This document shows, one piece after another, positions 45,960 through 58,099 of a DNA stretch of 64,000 nucleotides. The stretch spans positions 126,147,542-126,211,541 of the forward strand of contig CAKMRJ010005634.1 in NCBI GenBank assembly GCA_928212115.1, in the 5' to 3' direction. The stretch is from Lactuca virosa. Its lineage: Eukaryota; Streptophyta; Magnoliopsida; Asterales; Asteraceae. The translations under genes were made by a program, and so were the position numbers. The notes below the pieces were generated by a model. The model was given only the letters and a program-made list of their open reading frames with translations. It made no database searches and was not told where the DNA came from. Position 1 is the first letter of the stretch, and each line of letters begins with the position of its first letter.

Positions 45960-47801
45960 TGACATCCCCGTTTTTACAGCCAGAAAAGACCGATTTTGTT
46001 TACGCTTGTTTAAAAATCAGAGTAACATTTTAAAGAAAAGTGTTGCGGAATTTGTTCCCAAAATAAAATATGATAAAGATTTATCAAAGCATTTCCGAAG
46101 AAATGTATTTCATTAAAAACCTCGGGATGTCATGTTCGATACAGATCAAAAGCATAAACAGTACAATATAAGCCTTACTACATTATTTCATATTTACAGG
46201 CCTATAATCCATAATCTCTCATCCCAACATCATATCTATGCTCGTGTGCCACTACCTGTAATACAAGAAACTGAGTGGGTCAGACTTGGGAGCCTGGTGA
46301 GCACATAGGGTTTTCAACCCACAATAAATAATTTTATTAACTTTATCAAACCAAACAAAACCCGGTTACCCGTTCTCGTTATCCTCACTTTACGTCCCTA
46401 AAACATCTAACACAAGGGACCTAGTCTAAGGACTTTCATCGGGGTGACAACACTGCTTCGGGGATTCCTCATCAATTTATGTCAAATAAGGCAACCATGT
46501 GGGGGATGGAGTACTACTGGTGAACACGAAGTTCAAATAAACACCTACAGGTTGCGAGCCTGCTAGCGTTCCACTAGACTGTCTAGAATAGTCTGTGGTT
46601 GTCATCTATACTCCGCTAGATGACTGGATCATCTTAAAACATCGAGGCCTCTCATCATTTTATCATACATCGTTTATTACATCTACCCATATTTTACCCA
46701 ACACATTTTGTAGATATAAAATACATATACAGTTTAAATTATTTAAAACATGTATAAAAATCGTTCATCCAGCATAGATAGCAACTATACAGACAATATG
46801 CACACATAGCACGTAATTTATATAAAATACTTCATATCTATGTGTAAGATGAAAGTAACTATGCACTCACTTGTTAAAGTGACGACTCGATATTCGAGCA
46901 GCGCTTCGCTTCTTAACAATATGATTTCCTTCGACGAAACCTATTATTATTACCACTAGAATTTAGTCTAATATTTATTGCGACTAATTATTAGTCTAGA
47001 TTCGCCATTAACTCAGAGTCTCCTTCATGATCTATCAAGTAAGGAACAATCAGGTAGGATCATATCGTAGATAGGGTCCGTTTGGTATACGAAGTATACT
47101 ATTTGGAAATCCCACTTTAAACACCTCACTAAATCACAGCCTAGACATCATTCCCGTAAGTAGATCAATAAGTATAACGACTTTGAATCACTTATAAATA
47201 TTATTTATAGGTTCATAATAACGATATTATATTTATATATAAGCTATATTTAAAGTATGGTAGGCGTATCTCACTTACAGCGGCTTTTTATTAAAAACTG
47301 GGCTTCGCTGGAGCAGCGTTTCCGAGCCGAAAAGCTCTTTCTTCTCGGAGCCGTCGAGCGCTCCGGGGATTTCTTTTTATGCACACTCTCGTTTTAATGT
47401 ATACTACAACTTTTGGTTTAGATTACTAAGGCCAAAAAGTCATCTATCGTAAATTCACTATTTACGTCACCCAACGTCGTGTCGGTTTTGTCGCGAAACT
47501 TCTACGGGCCATAACTTCTTTGTTATAGCTCGGATTTCGGCGTTCTTTATATGTACGGAATCCTTGTCACGACCACTACCACTTTATGTATAGATATAGG
47601 GATTATATAACACTTAAATTTTGACGCTTATTTTTATCCTTTATTTATTATTCTTTTATAAAAAAAGTATAAAGCACAAAAAATCACATAATTCACATAA
47701 TACTCAAATAATTCATCTTTATTACTTCAAAGTAGGTTACAATGGTTGACCTGACTATTACATTACCTACTAATGCTTAGCCCCGAAACACAGGCGTTAC
47801 A
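45960..47801 (-). mobile_element. 5' LTR of element E
   Basis: On the reverse strand it runs from TGTAACGCCTG (47801) to GATGTCA (45960), 1842 bp. It shares blocks with the LTRs of element A, for example the leader-side end and the region with CATATAAAGAACGCCG near 47540. No 3' LTR is present: the other side of the element was lost at 43924. Confidence 0.85.
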
Positions 47802-48904
47802 GTTGGGGTATCCGGCGGTGTGTCGGTTTGAGGCTTCGAGATGACTAGAGGCAGTCACGTCGGGAGGATTCTGAGATTTTTGTCTGAGTTACGGGATATT
47901 TGGAGTTGCTTGGTTCCCATCAGGAAGATCATTGAGTGATTACGTGGTACGGTTCCAAGAGTCAAGTGTGATGTACCTGGTGAAACAGTCTATGGAGTAG
48001 ATTGTGGGTATGCCAATTGGTGATGGTTCAAATCCTAAGCGGGGAAGAACTGGGTATTCTGTTGATAGGATCAACGATCTGTTCAAGTGTGGTTAGAGAA
48101 CTGGTTATGGAGATCTGCGGTATAGTCACATGAGACCTGGGTTATTGGTGGATGAGGCGAGGTGCAGAGCGAGATGATGCATGATGTACATGTTCAGGAA
48201 AGGATGAGTGTGTCCACAGCGAGTAGCCGTTGGTCAGGGACCTTAGTGTGGTTAGGAATTCTTCAAGTTTACGAATGTTGAGTTCGAGGCGGTTGGGTCG
48301 CTGAGGTCTGGGTGCAATAGCTGAGATTTACGGGTATAAGTATAGATTGTGATCTATACTCCAGGAGGGGCAGCAGTTGATTTGTCAACCAATTTTAGAG
48401 TCGATATGAGTAGTCTCGTATGGGTGGTGATCAGTAGAGGATGGAGCTTCGGATTTTCGTCGACGTGTTTTTAGTCATTGACGATTCTTCCGTGTTCCAA
48501 TTTGTGAGATTGGAGTATTTCGAGGTGTCGAGTTGCGTGAGTGGAAGATCAATGGTTGAGGCAAGACATCGTGAGATGCTGTTATGGTGTACCGAGATAC
48601 CCGAGTATGATGTCCTAATTTTTTGTCATGTTGAGACTCGAATTGTGAAATGGCGAGTGGAGTACCGAGTGACTATTGTTCCAGTGGGAACCTATCGGTT
48701 AATTGTTGTCGGAGTGGGACTCTCTAAATGTGTACCTGTGACGAGAAAAGTGCCTTGCATACGAGAATTTACATCAGGAGTGGTGGTGTATAAGCTGGGT
48801 GGGTGTATGCACCTATCTATGTTGGGCTGTGGAGCATGAGTTAAGTGAACTCAGTGTAGTGATGACTTGATGATGAGATTGCGGGGAGCCATAGCATTCG
48901 TGAG

Positions 48905-48974
<70 letters not shown>

Positions 48975-50521
48975 TATTATGAGACTGCGGGGAGCCGTAG
49001 CATTCGTGAGCTAGCGAGAGAGAAAGAGAGAATATCACAAGACTGCGTGCGGGGGGGGGGGGGGGGCGTAGCATTTGCGAGGTAATGAGGGAGTGCCATA
49101 GGACTACGGGCAGCCGTAGCACTTGTTAGTCGGTGAGAGAGAATGTATAATTGCGGGGAGCCACAGCCTTACTAGTCAGGGTGTGACGCAGAGCGGCTCA
49201 TAGGCTTGGGTAGCCTTACCGGAGGAGTCTGTGAGAACCTGGTGGCCGAATCAAGGACGAGACTGGGGTCTCGGCAGTGGTTGAAAACCGTTGTGTTTGA
49301 GTTAGAGAGGGGTTGTCGTGAATCGGACGGATCGAGGTGTAATGCACACGTATGATCGTGGAACATGGGTCATGAGTTGAGTGCTAGATTGGGACGAGCG
49401 GTTCCAATTCTGTGTCAGACCAGACTCTGGTGGGTGTGTTTGGCTCTATCTGTGTGGAGGACGAGCAGGTTGGGATTTCGAGTGGATCTCATTATGAGAG
49501 GGATGTGTTTCCATCTGATGTTTTAGACTTGAGTAGTCTAGTTCGTTGGTTTAGGAATGGACCGCGAGACACATGGAACTAGTGAGTAGTAGACGACAAA
49601 GGTTGTGTGTGAGGCGACTTCAGATGGGATGTAGTATTCGCTTGGGGTAAAGCGAACTTCGTGACTTGTATGTCACGACGGGCCGAGATAGTCATTATGA
49701 GAAGGAAGCCGGTAAGTCGTATTATTGGGTGTGCAGTGGGTAACCTTTGAAGGTTCAACTATTGTGTCGAGAGTTGACCTGGTGCTCAGTGTTGAAAGGG
49801 ATATGTGAGAGGGAGCTGGGGCTTATGCTCATAGAGGTCCGAGGATACTTCTGAGCGGGTACAATTATTTTCTTGTATTGAGAACAGAGTATTGGGGTTC
49901 ATTTTGTTCAGATGGGTTCTGATAGCAGTGTAGTTGATGGGTCTCTGGTGAGATGTGACCCTTTCGTTCCTTTGGAGTACGATCTGGATCGACTGATATG
50001 TCAGGTATGAGTGTTCGACAGTTGTTATGGTCAATGATCTGATTTCATCAGTCGTATCAAGATGATTAGAGCCGAGGGTATGATTTTGAGATCGGTCATT
50101 CGATGAGCAAATGCCATGACGATATCGTGCATGTGTGGTCGTGCAGGGAGTCAAACTGCTAGAGTCCCAGGTTCTGAAGAGTCAGAACTGGAACCGTAAC
50201 GGCGGGGGGATCCGTCCTGTGGCGGGATAGAGAGTTTCTGTATGGGTTAGGTGTCTCAGGATAGAGATTTTTGTATGACATGAGACGGCAGTGGTGCCAT
50301 TGGAGGATATTCAGACTGATGATAGCCTGGATTATTTTGAGAGGCCAATTGTGATCTTGCAACGGAAAGTGAAGGTTCTGAGGAACAAATAGGTGCCCTG
50401 GTTTAGGTCCAGTGGCAACATCGGAAGGGATCTGAGTGGACATGGGAGCCGGAGTCCGAGATGCGCGAGCAGTACCCAAAGTTATTTCCAAATCATGACT
50501 TTGAGGGCGAATTCTGATTCT
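47802..50521 (+). mobile_element. coding-poor internal region of element F (chromovirus derivative)
   Basis: Only the last part is recognisable. From about 50290 to 50516 it encodes a decayed integrase tail and chromodomain-like end (FERPIVILQRKVKVLRNK, then shifted), parallel to 13090-13290 of element C. The preceding 2.5 kb has no protease, reverse transcriptase or RNase H motif. It is either a non-coding replacement or too degraded to read. The left end abuts the LTR of element E. Confidence 0.6.
48878..49175 (+). repeat. degenerate 70-100-bp tandem repeat with (GA)n and G16
   Basis: A unit like GCGGGGAGCCGTAGCATTCGTG recurs about five times. It is expanded by a (GA)n run at 48908-48971, and one copy carries a run of 16 G at 49051-49066. 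Confidence 0.8.
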
Positions 50522-52233
50522 AGTGGGGGAGAATTGTAACATCCGGACTCCCAAGCATATTATTTATATATTTATTTTTGGGGTTTATTTAGTAACTCGG
50601 CAAGTTGGTGCCTCAACTCGTCGAGTAGAGTCGTGATTGGCCACGGGGGTTAAGTGACCAACTCGACGAGTCAGAGAGACGACTCGCCGAGTTGGCGCTG
50701 TGAGATGAAACCCTAAATCCATGGGTTTGGGGCCTATTTAAGAGAGCTTATGTTCTCATTTGCGCCTCACCAGTTGCCCAGCCTCCCTGTGTGAAACCCT
50801 AAATGAGTGTAGTGAGCTAAGAGAGTCTCAAAGTTAATCTTGAGGAATTTTAGTGCATCTTTTGAGGAGAAGAGGAGTTTGTCCAGCAAGGAACAAGGAG
50901 GAACGGTGGGATCCAGGGCCAATTCGTCCAAAGCTTCAAGTGGAAGGTAAAAAAGCATGCACCTTTCTCATTTATTTGGTTAGATCTCATGGTTATGGAA
51001 GATTAGGGTTTCTACCACCTTTTAATTGGGACTTCGAGCATACTGAGCTATCATGAGGTTTAGACCTCAGATCTGGACCTTGTGAGGTCCCTAAAGTCCA
51101 AAGGTCCCAACTTTATTCATCCATATGAGGGTTATTGTGCTTAACACTTTGTGAGAACATGTATTGGTATTTTGGAGCAAAAGTACCATGCATGAACGTA
51201 AAGATCGAAGCTTTACGTAACAATCGAGTCATGGGATGCTAGATCTAGTGTTTGGAGTGATAGATCTGCTTTAAAACGTCTGAATGAGAAATCAGATTGA
51301 AGGGACTCGCCGAGTCTATGAACTGACTCGACGAGTCGGTTAGGGTTTGTCCCGATGAGCTTGATCATGCGATAACTCACCGAGTTGGAGGTCAACTCGA
51401 CGAGCTGATCTGTACTTTCATGAGACTTCTGAGGAAACGAGTGGACTCGACGAGTCACATAGATGTACTCGGCGAGTCGGGTCAAACATGGACTGTTGAC
51501 TCGGGCGTTGACTTCTGTTGACTTTAGGGTTTTGGTCAAGACAGGGTTAAGAGAGCCATAGAGGGGTAAAATGGTCTTTTACCCCATTCCAAGAGTTTGA
51601 GAGAAAGAGAATAGCCTTGATTTATTTAGAGTTGTGAATAGAGTATTAATTAGAGATAATTATCCTATGTGTTAGGCGGAGGCTAGTTCGAGATTCGTGT
51701 ACGAGGTTATTACTTGCTTGTTTACGAGGTGAGTCTTCTCACTATACTTACCTAGAGTGGTAATCTTTGTGTGACCGGAGGGTCTTATGTGCTTATTTTG
51801 AGTATTGTGATATCCTGCATTATGTCTATGTGATTTATGCTGTGTATTATTCTTAGCTTGCTGAGTTAGGACCGGAGGGTCCACCCGAGTTGTGGGACCA
51901 GAGGGTCCCACCGAGACACATTGACCGGATAGTCTTATCTGAGTATAGCCATGAGAGGCGAACGAGATATGTGTGGTATTTTGGGGAACTCACTAAGCTT
52001 TGTGCTTACCATGTTATGTGATATGTGTTTAAGGTTCTTCTCAGGATCGCGGGAGGGCGCCGGTTTGATTGTACACACTAGAGAAAGAGTTATGTTTTGA
52101 GGATCCTGGGTTATTAATTAAACAATTATGGAGTTGCGTTTGTAAATTAAGTAAATGGGATTTTTGTGAAATGTGTTATGAGAATTATGTGATTTTAAAA
52201 TGAAAAATTTGTTTGAAAATTTACGGTGTTACA
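50522..52233 (+). mobile_element. polypurine tract and 3' LTR of element F
   Basis: AGTGGGGGAGAAT precedes TGTAACATCCGG (50535), and the LTR ends TTACGGTGTTACA at 52233. The ends match those of element C, but the body is largely different. ACTCGNCGAGT-type palindromes occur in pairs at 50595/50616, 50661/50682, 51305/51326, 51375/51395 and 51445/51467. Confidence 0.85.
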
Positions 52234-53460
52234 TAATATCAACATCTTGCGTTAAGTTTAAAAAACTAATATTATATATTAAGTTTTGAAGTAAATATTT
52301 ATTTCTCAAACTCCAAATGATATTATTTTATGATAAAATGTTATTTAACATATAAAAACCATTTTCATGCATCAGTCATAACATACAAGAACATAAAATA
52401 AACATCACAAACATGCATTAAAACATATGTGCATTAACCAACCAAATTTTGGTGACATTTTGTGAGCCAACACAAAATGTCAAGTTCAATCCTAAAGGGA
52501 CATTTAAAGGGACCAAAAATCTTCTCGTAATTTTGTTGTCGAAACTCCCACTTGAGAAAACATCTATTGTTTGCAAAAGTTGAAAAACTTCTTGGAAGGT
52601 AAATAATTCAACAACATGCAACACTTTTCAGAAAATGTTGCAGAAAGTGTTGCATCAGGAGCAACAACCCTTTTAGAACAGCCATCAGTGACAGTTTTAG
52701 TGACACTTTTCAGAAAATTGTCACTATTTTCACCGTACACATTTTTATGGCAAAAATTACCTTTTGGTCTTCAAACAATGACTCCATCTTCATTTCTTGT
52801 TATATTTTTGTACAAATAAATTATTTCTAAAAACTAATCTATTAATTTACAAAATTAACCAAGAAAACTAATCTATTTAATTTATTACACACCATATGAA
52901 TAAATAAATACTACAACCATTTTTAACAAAACAACCAACACAACAAACACAATGGTCTATGGCTAATTAATGCACATCATATACATATCAAATATAATAA
53001 CAAACAACTCTTTGTTTTTTCTAAGACAACTTTTATATAACAAAAATGCATGAAAAATTGTTATATATAAAAATAAACAAATTTTAAACAATAAGTTGCC
53101 AAATAAGACAAATATGTACATTTCTTAACCAAAAGAAATCCATGCTTGTTTATAAAAAATAATTCTAACATATAAAAGATCACTCTGATACCACTGATAT
53201 GTATTGATACAAAATAAAAAGAGAGGTTAAAATGATATTAAAAACAACCATAAAATGTTTTAGAATGACAACCTTTGGAGCCTTTGAACCCGCTTGATTT
53301 TGGGGTGTTGATGAAGATAGAAAGATCAAAGAAGATGATCTTCTCTACAAGTATCCACCATCAAGATTAAGGCACTTGAAATGATTTTGGGGTGATGTTG
53401 GATTTGTAGGTGCCTCAGTTCATCTCAAGCCTCAGTCATTATTAACTACTCAACTACTCA
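52234..53460 (-). other. unassigned DNA with a possible retroelement primer site
   Basis: At 53182-53193 the reverse strand reads TGGTATCAGAGT, like a tRNA-Met primer-binding site, preceded by a possible LTR end ACATATCA. A short LTR could then lie at about 53196-53460, with its internal region to the left. No protein motif or second LTR was found, so this stays tentative. Confidence 0.3.
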
Positions 53461-55139
53461 CGAGTTTGATTTCTCTAGGGGTGTATGTATAGGTGATCCT
53501 TCATCACCATTTTCTTTATCATCACCATGGAAGGGCTCAATGTGGCGATGAAATTGGCTTGCAATCAAGATATATTCAATGGAGTGAGAATCCTGAATAA
53601 CTGTCCCGTCTTATCTCATTTATTTTATGTCGATGAAGCCTTGCTTATTTGTGAGTGGTCAAGATCCAATCTCAAGAATCTTGCTAGAATTCTCGGATTT
53701 TCCCACGTATCGTCAGTTTTGAAGGGAAATTTTCACAAGTCTAAAGTTTTTTATATTGGAACTTTGGATTGTGAAACCAACAGGTGGGTTGACATTCTTG
53801 GATGTGAACTGGGTAATTTACCTTTCAAATACCTTGGTAGTGGCGGAAAACGTGAATTTAATAAAGAAAATGGAGTCTAATCATAGATAGATTTCATTAA
53901 GAGTTCTCTATTTGGAAGGCTAAAATTTTGTTATTTGGTGGTCGGTTAACATTAGTAAAGACAATTTGGGTAATCTTCCCACATATTATCTTTCTCTATT
54001 CTAGGCACCTCGTAGTGTAATTGACACACTCAAGAAGATCAGGAGGAGGTTCATCTGGGCAGTTCAGAGGATAAGTCCAAAATTAATTCGGTCTGTTGGG
54101 AAAAAGGTAATTACTTTGTGGAATACTATCTTTCTCTATACAAGGCACCTCATAGTGTAATTGACACACTTGAGAAGATTAGAGGAGGTTCCTCTGGGCG
54201 GTTCAAAGGACAAGTTTAAAATTAATTTGGTCTCATAGGAAAAAGGTAACTACTTTGTGGAATACTATTAGTGGAATTCACCATTTGCATGACAATCCCC
54301 TCAATTATATATCTAATAAGAATATAACTAAGGTATGGAATACTATAGAAGAGGAAAAATAAGATATCTCCAAAATTGATCTTCAAACGAGTAATATAGT
54401 TAAGAAGGCGAATGACTCATGGAGATGTGATTTGGCATTTGATGGTAAGTTCGTCGTGGATCTAATTAGATCGAAATTTGATCTTTTTCCTCCATGTCTT
54501 GTCTTTTTGGTGTTATCGTTAATTGGTTGAAAGAAGTCCCGATCAGGGTCACATGTTTTGCTTGGAAGGATATTCTTGGTAGGATCCCATCGACGGTAGC
54601 TCTTCGGCAGCGTGTGTCAGTATTGATTCATATATATATATATATATATATGTCGTTTTTACACTTCAGTGACCGGGTGCTCAGATCATATTCTCATCGG
54701 TTGAAACTTTGCAAGCATCACCTGGGAATGGATCTTCAAATGGTGCGTGATTGGTTATGTATCGTTTACAAAGGTAGGGGATCTATTAAATTTTGTTGTT
54801 TCTTGGGACCACTGTCTGGAAAAAAAAGTTGTTGACGGCCATATATTATGGTACACTTTGGTTGATCTGGAAGGCGTAACGAGAGAACATTTAATAATTG
54901 TTTCATATCTTCCACTAAGGTTACTGAATGCTAACAATGTCATCGCTTTGGTATTCTTATGATATAAATAAAAAGGGAAAAAGATGGGGATTAATCGGAT
55001 GGATTGATTTGCCTCATTATTTCGATGTTTGTAATTTTGTCACTTTTATTTTTTTTTAATGTTTCTTGTATGTTTTTGTCCCGAAACATCTTGTTAGGTT
55101 TGGGTTTCTTTTGTTATATATAGGTTTGGGTTTCTTTTG

Positions 55140-55140
<1 letters not shown>
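53461..55140 (+). pseudogene. decayed LINE (RT end plus zf-RVT region)
   Basis: The sequence starts inside reverse transcriptase (GVCIGDPSSPFS, then MEGLNVAM). It continues with LFYVDEALLICEWS, a degraded form of the FADD catalytic box, and FHKSKVFYIG. The zinc-binding RT-associated region follows at 54494-54700 (KEVPIRVTCFAWKDILGRIPSTVALRQR). Frames shift several times, and a 140-bp internal tandem duplication spans 53988-54268. 5' truncation and a downstream simple repeat are usual for LINE insertions. A (TA)n tract interrupts it near 54630-54652. Confidence 0.8.
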
Positions 55141-55176
<36 letters not shown>

Positions 55177-55222
55177 TATATAATATATATATATATATAT
55201 ATATAGATATATATATATAGTT
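55140..55222. repeat. (TA)n microsatellite after the LINE
   Basis: A long TA repeat with GATA interruptions. The 26-bp sequence before it (AGGTTTGGGTTTCTTTTGTT...) is duplicated in tandem. Confidence 0.9.
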
Positions 55223-55302
55223 TTAAAAAGCAACCATATTTATACGGATAAGATTGTTTAATTTCCCTTCAAAATATTCATCGTTTTCATGGGTTCTAAG
55301 AT

Positions 55303-56456
55303 GGGATAACCACTTAAAAGGGTAATATATTTTTTGATTTGTACACATTTGGTTACTGAGTTTTTTTTTTCTATCTATATTTACCCCTTCAACTTGTTTA
55401 ACTGTACATATTTAGTCCTTATGACCGATTACTCCAGGTAAGCCGGAAAAAATGACTTAAAAGGGTAATATATTTATCACTTTGTACACATTTAGTCATT
55501 AATATTTTTTTTGCACATTTGGTCATTAATATATTTTTTTTGTTGCAAAATAAGTCTTTGTTGTTTTTGCACACATTCAGTACTTATGATCAGTTTTTTT
55601 AGGTTTTTCTCACGATTTCCTATGCGGAACAATCACTAATAAGGTGTTCGAGACTGTTCATGCTTATGGCCACCACGACCTCGGCTGGTTGGTTGCTCAA
55701 TTCTTGTGGCTTGACTTAGGTCTTGTGTTTTGGACGTAGTGACTTCTTCATACGATCACAAATTTTAACGATTTTTATATCCACACATTTGTATTTAAGT
55801 CTATTAGAATTTCCGTTTAGATTACATCAGTTAAAAAACAATATATTTTTAATTACGATTTTATAAAAGAACGTTCATACATATTCATAAAGAAAGCATG
55901 TATATAAAGATCGTAAGTAAAAATTTATTATTTTTTAAAGTGAGTAATGTAAACGAAAATTGTAGTAGACTCAAATACGAACATGTGGATATAAAGATCG
56001 TTATAATTTGTGATCGTATAAAGAAGTTACGACATTCAGAACACAAGACCTGAGCCAAACCATAAGAAGTAAACAACCAAGCAGTCGAGATCGCGATAAG
56101 CATAACCATAAACAACCCGAACACCTTATTAATTAATGATTGTGCCATGTAGGATGACGTGAGGAAACCTTAAAAAAAACCGGTCATAAGTACCGAATGT
56201 GTACAAAAACAATAAAGACTTATTGCAACAAAAAAATATTAAAGACTAAATGTGTAAAAAAATATTAAGGACTAAATGTGTACAAAGTGAGAAATATATT
56301 ACATTTTAAAGTTATTTTTCCGGCTTATCTAGAGTAGCCGGTCATAAGAACTAAATGTATATAATTAAACAAATTAAAGATGAATATAGACGAAAAAAAC
56401 TCATTGACCAAAAATATATAAATTAAAAAATATATTACATTTTTCCCTAGTTATCT
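55303..56456. mobile_element. 1.15-kb foldback element (near-complete palindrome)
   Basis: The left arm from GGGATAACCACTTAAAAGGG matches the reverse complement of the right arm from about 56456 downwards, with roughly 80-90% identity by eye. The match continues to the centre near 55880. Flanking words TTCTAAGAT (55294-55302) and TCTTAAGAT (56457-56465) differ at one base and would fit a Mutator-type 9-bp duplication. The reverse-strand ORF at 55885-56148 lies within one arm and has no recognised homology. Confidence 0.85.
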
Positions 56457-56465
56457 TCTTAAGAT

Positions 56466-56721
56466 TATACATGTTACCATTTATTACTGCAAATTTCTAT
56501 AATGAAATTAAACCATTCAGAAAAATACTAAACTCAGATACTTCAGTTTGCACATTCACAAGAAAGCATGACTCCACCCGTTACCAAATCCCATCTCGTC
56601 TGCCTCCTCTCAACCCCTTCCATTCTCAAAACAATGCATTCATCATCTTCATCTTCTTCAAGAACCAAAAATCCATGTCTTGGCGATAAACCCACCACCA
56701 AATCTACCGACACTAGTAAAT
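56466..56721 (+). other. short host-like segment, possible disrupted exon
   Basis: An open frame from ATG at 56568 runs to the boundary of the Athila LTR (Ser-rich, then TKNPCLGDKPTTKSTDTSK). Less biased composition suggests it could be a piece of a host gene split by the insertion. I recognise no domain, and the reverse strand is also open. Confidence 0.2.
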
Positions 56722-58099
56722 TGATGTGTGTGAAATGCACTGGTTTTAATCCTACTTTTGAGTTATAAATTAAGCACACAAAGGCAGTGAACTTGTCTTT
56801 TAGTGGTATAGTTGGGTAAGTAGAGTGTCGAACTCAGGGAACGGTAAATTAAAACTAAAGACTAATTTTATCTAAATTAAATAGTAAATATGGGTTTTCT
56901 CTAGTTTACAAGACTAGAAACTTACTAATACTACTTAGGCTAAGAACTAGAAAAACAAAGATTTAAATGAATTTAATAATAAAAGGGACTTATGTTTAGT
57001 TCAACTCAATTGATCCTATGGTTGATATTATGGTAATAGTGCAATGGATTAATTCTTCTATTGGCTACCGATTCAAGTGATTAGCCTTGCGTTCGCTACG
57101 ATAATCCTTAGAAAACAAACTAACTCAAACAGTGATCAGTTGTCTAATTTAATTTAATTCACTAGATTATTTATTCGGGTTAATTTAGACTTATAATAGC
57201 TAACTAAATTGGTCCTTTAGTTAACCTCTTGCTGATGGTCATCAAACAAGCTCACACATGAATTTACCTAATTTTTCTTATTAATTCTAGTTTCGCGTTC
57301 GTTAGTCCTAGACATATGATAAAGTGGTCACATAAACATATGGGGTTGATAATTAAAAGATGTTCATACTATTTAATTATCTTCCTATTAACAGAAATTA
57401 GTTATCATTCACACACAAGGTTCTTTAACAAGCTAAAATTAACAAAATCACCAATATTTAATTAATCCTATCATTAATCAAACCATAATATCAATTTTGT
57501 ATCCCCAAACAGAAGTTTAAGAGTTTTAGCTCATGATTGAGGTAATTAACAGCAATAAAACGAATTCTAATTGTCTAACCATAATTGAGAAACAATAGAT
57601 TAAGTAGAATGATGAGAATGTGCCTCAAATCTTCTTCGGAATTGGATTCGAGGTTGTATCTTCATTCTCTAGGGTTCTTCTGGCTCTTCAATCGCAGCTT
57701 GCTTCTCCCCAAAGGTTCCAGAAGTCCTTCAATCGGATTAAGACCCGCTATTTATAATTATCACAAAACAGGGGCTACTCTCGGCGAGTAGGTCGTGGAC
57801 TCGCCGAGTACTAGTGTGAAATCCGTGTTCGGTAAGGAATCTTGACTTTTCTTTCGGGAACATTCTAATGAACTCGCCGAGTACATGTGTGGACTCGCCG
57901 AGTAGGTGTGTAGTTGTCCCTTTTTCTTCATTCTTTGGTCTCTAATTGCTTCTCCTTTTTTCCTTTCTGCTTCCAAGCATGTCTTTTGGACTGAAAACAC
58001 AATATAAGCATTATTAAGTACCTTTGTCCATATTATGCATATAATATCCAAAAATGAATAGAATATATGTTAAACATATGATTAATTATGCACATATCA
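56722..58099 (-). mobile_element. 3' LTR of Athila-like element G
   Basis: On the reverse strand it starts TGATATGTGC (58099) after a purine-rich stretch and ends TTTCACACACATCA (56722). It contains the CGACACTC/TACC-type leader block seen near Athila LTR ends and paired ACTCGNCGAGT motifs at 57779/57799 and 57872/57893. The 5' LTR is outside the window. Confidence 0.75.

Noticed and set aside
53196..53460. Complete LTR of a minus-strand copia element.
   Set aside because: Only a primer-site-like word supports it; no second LTR, polypurine tract or coding motif.
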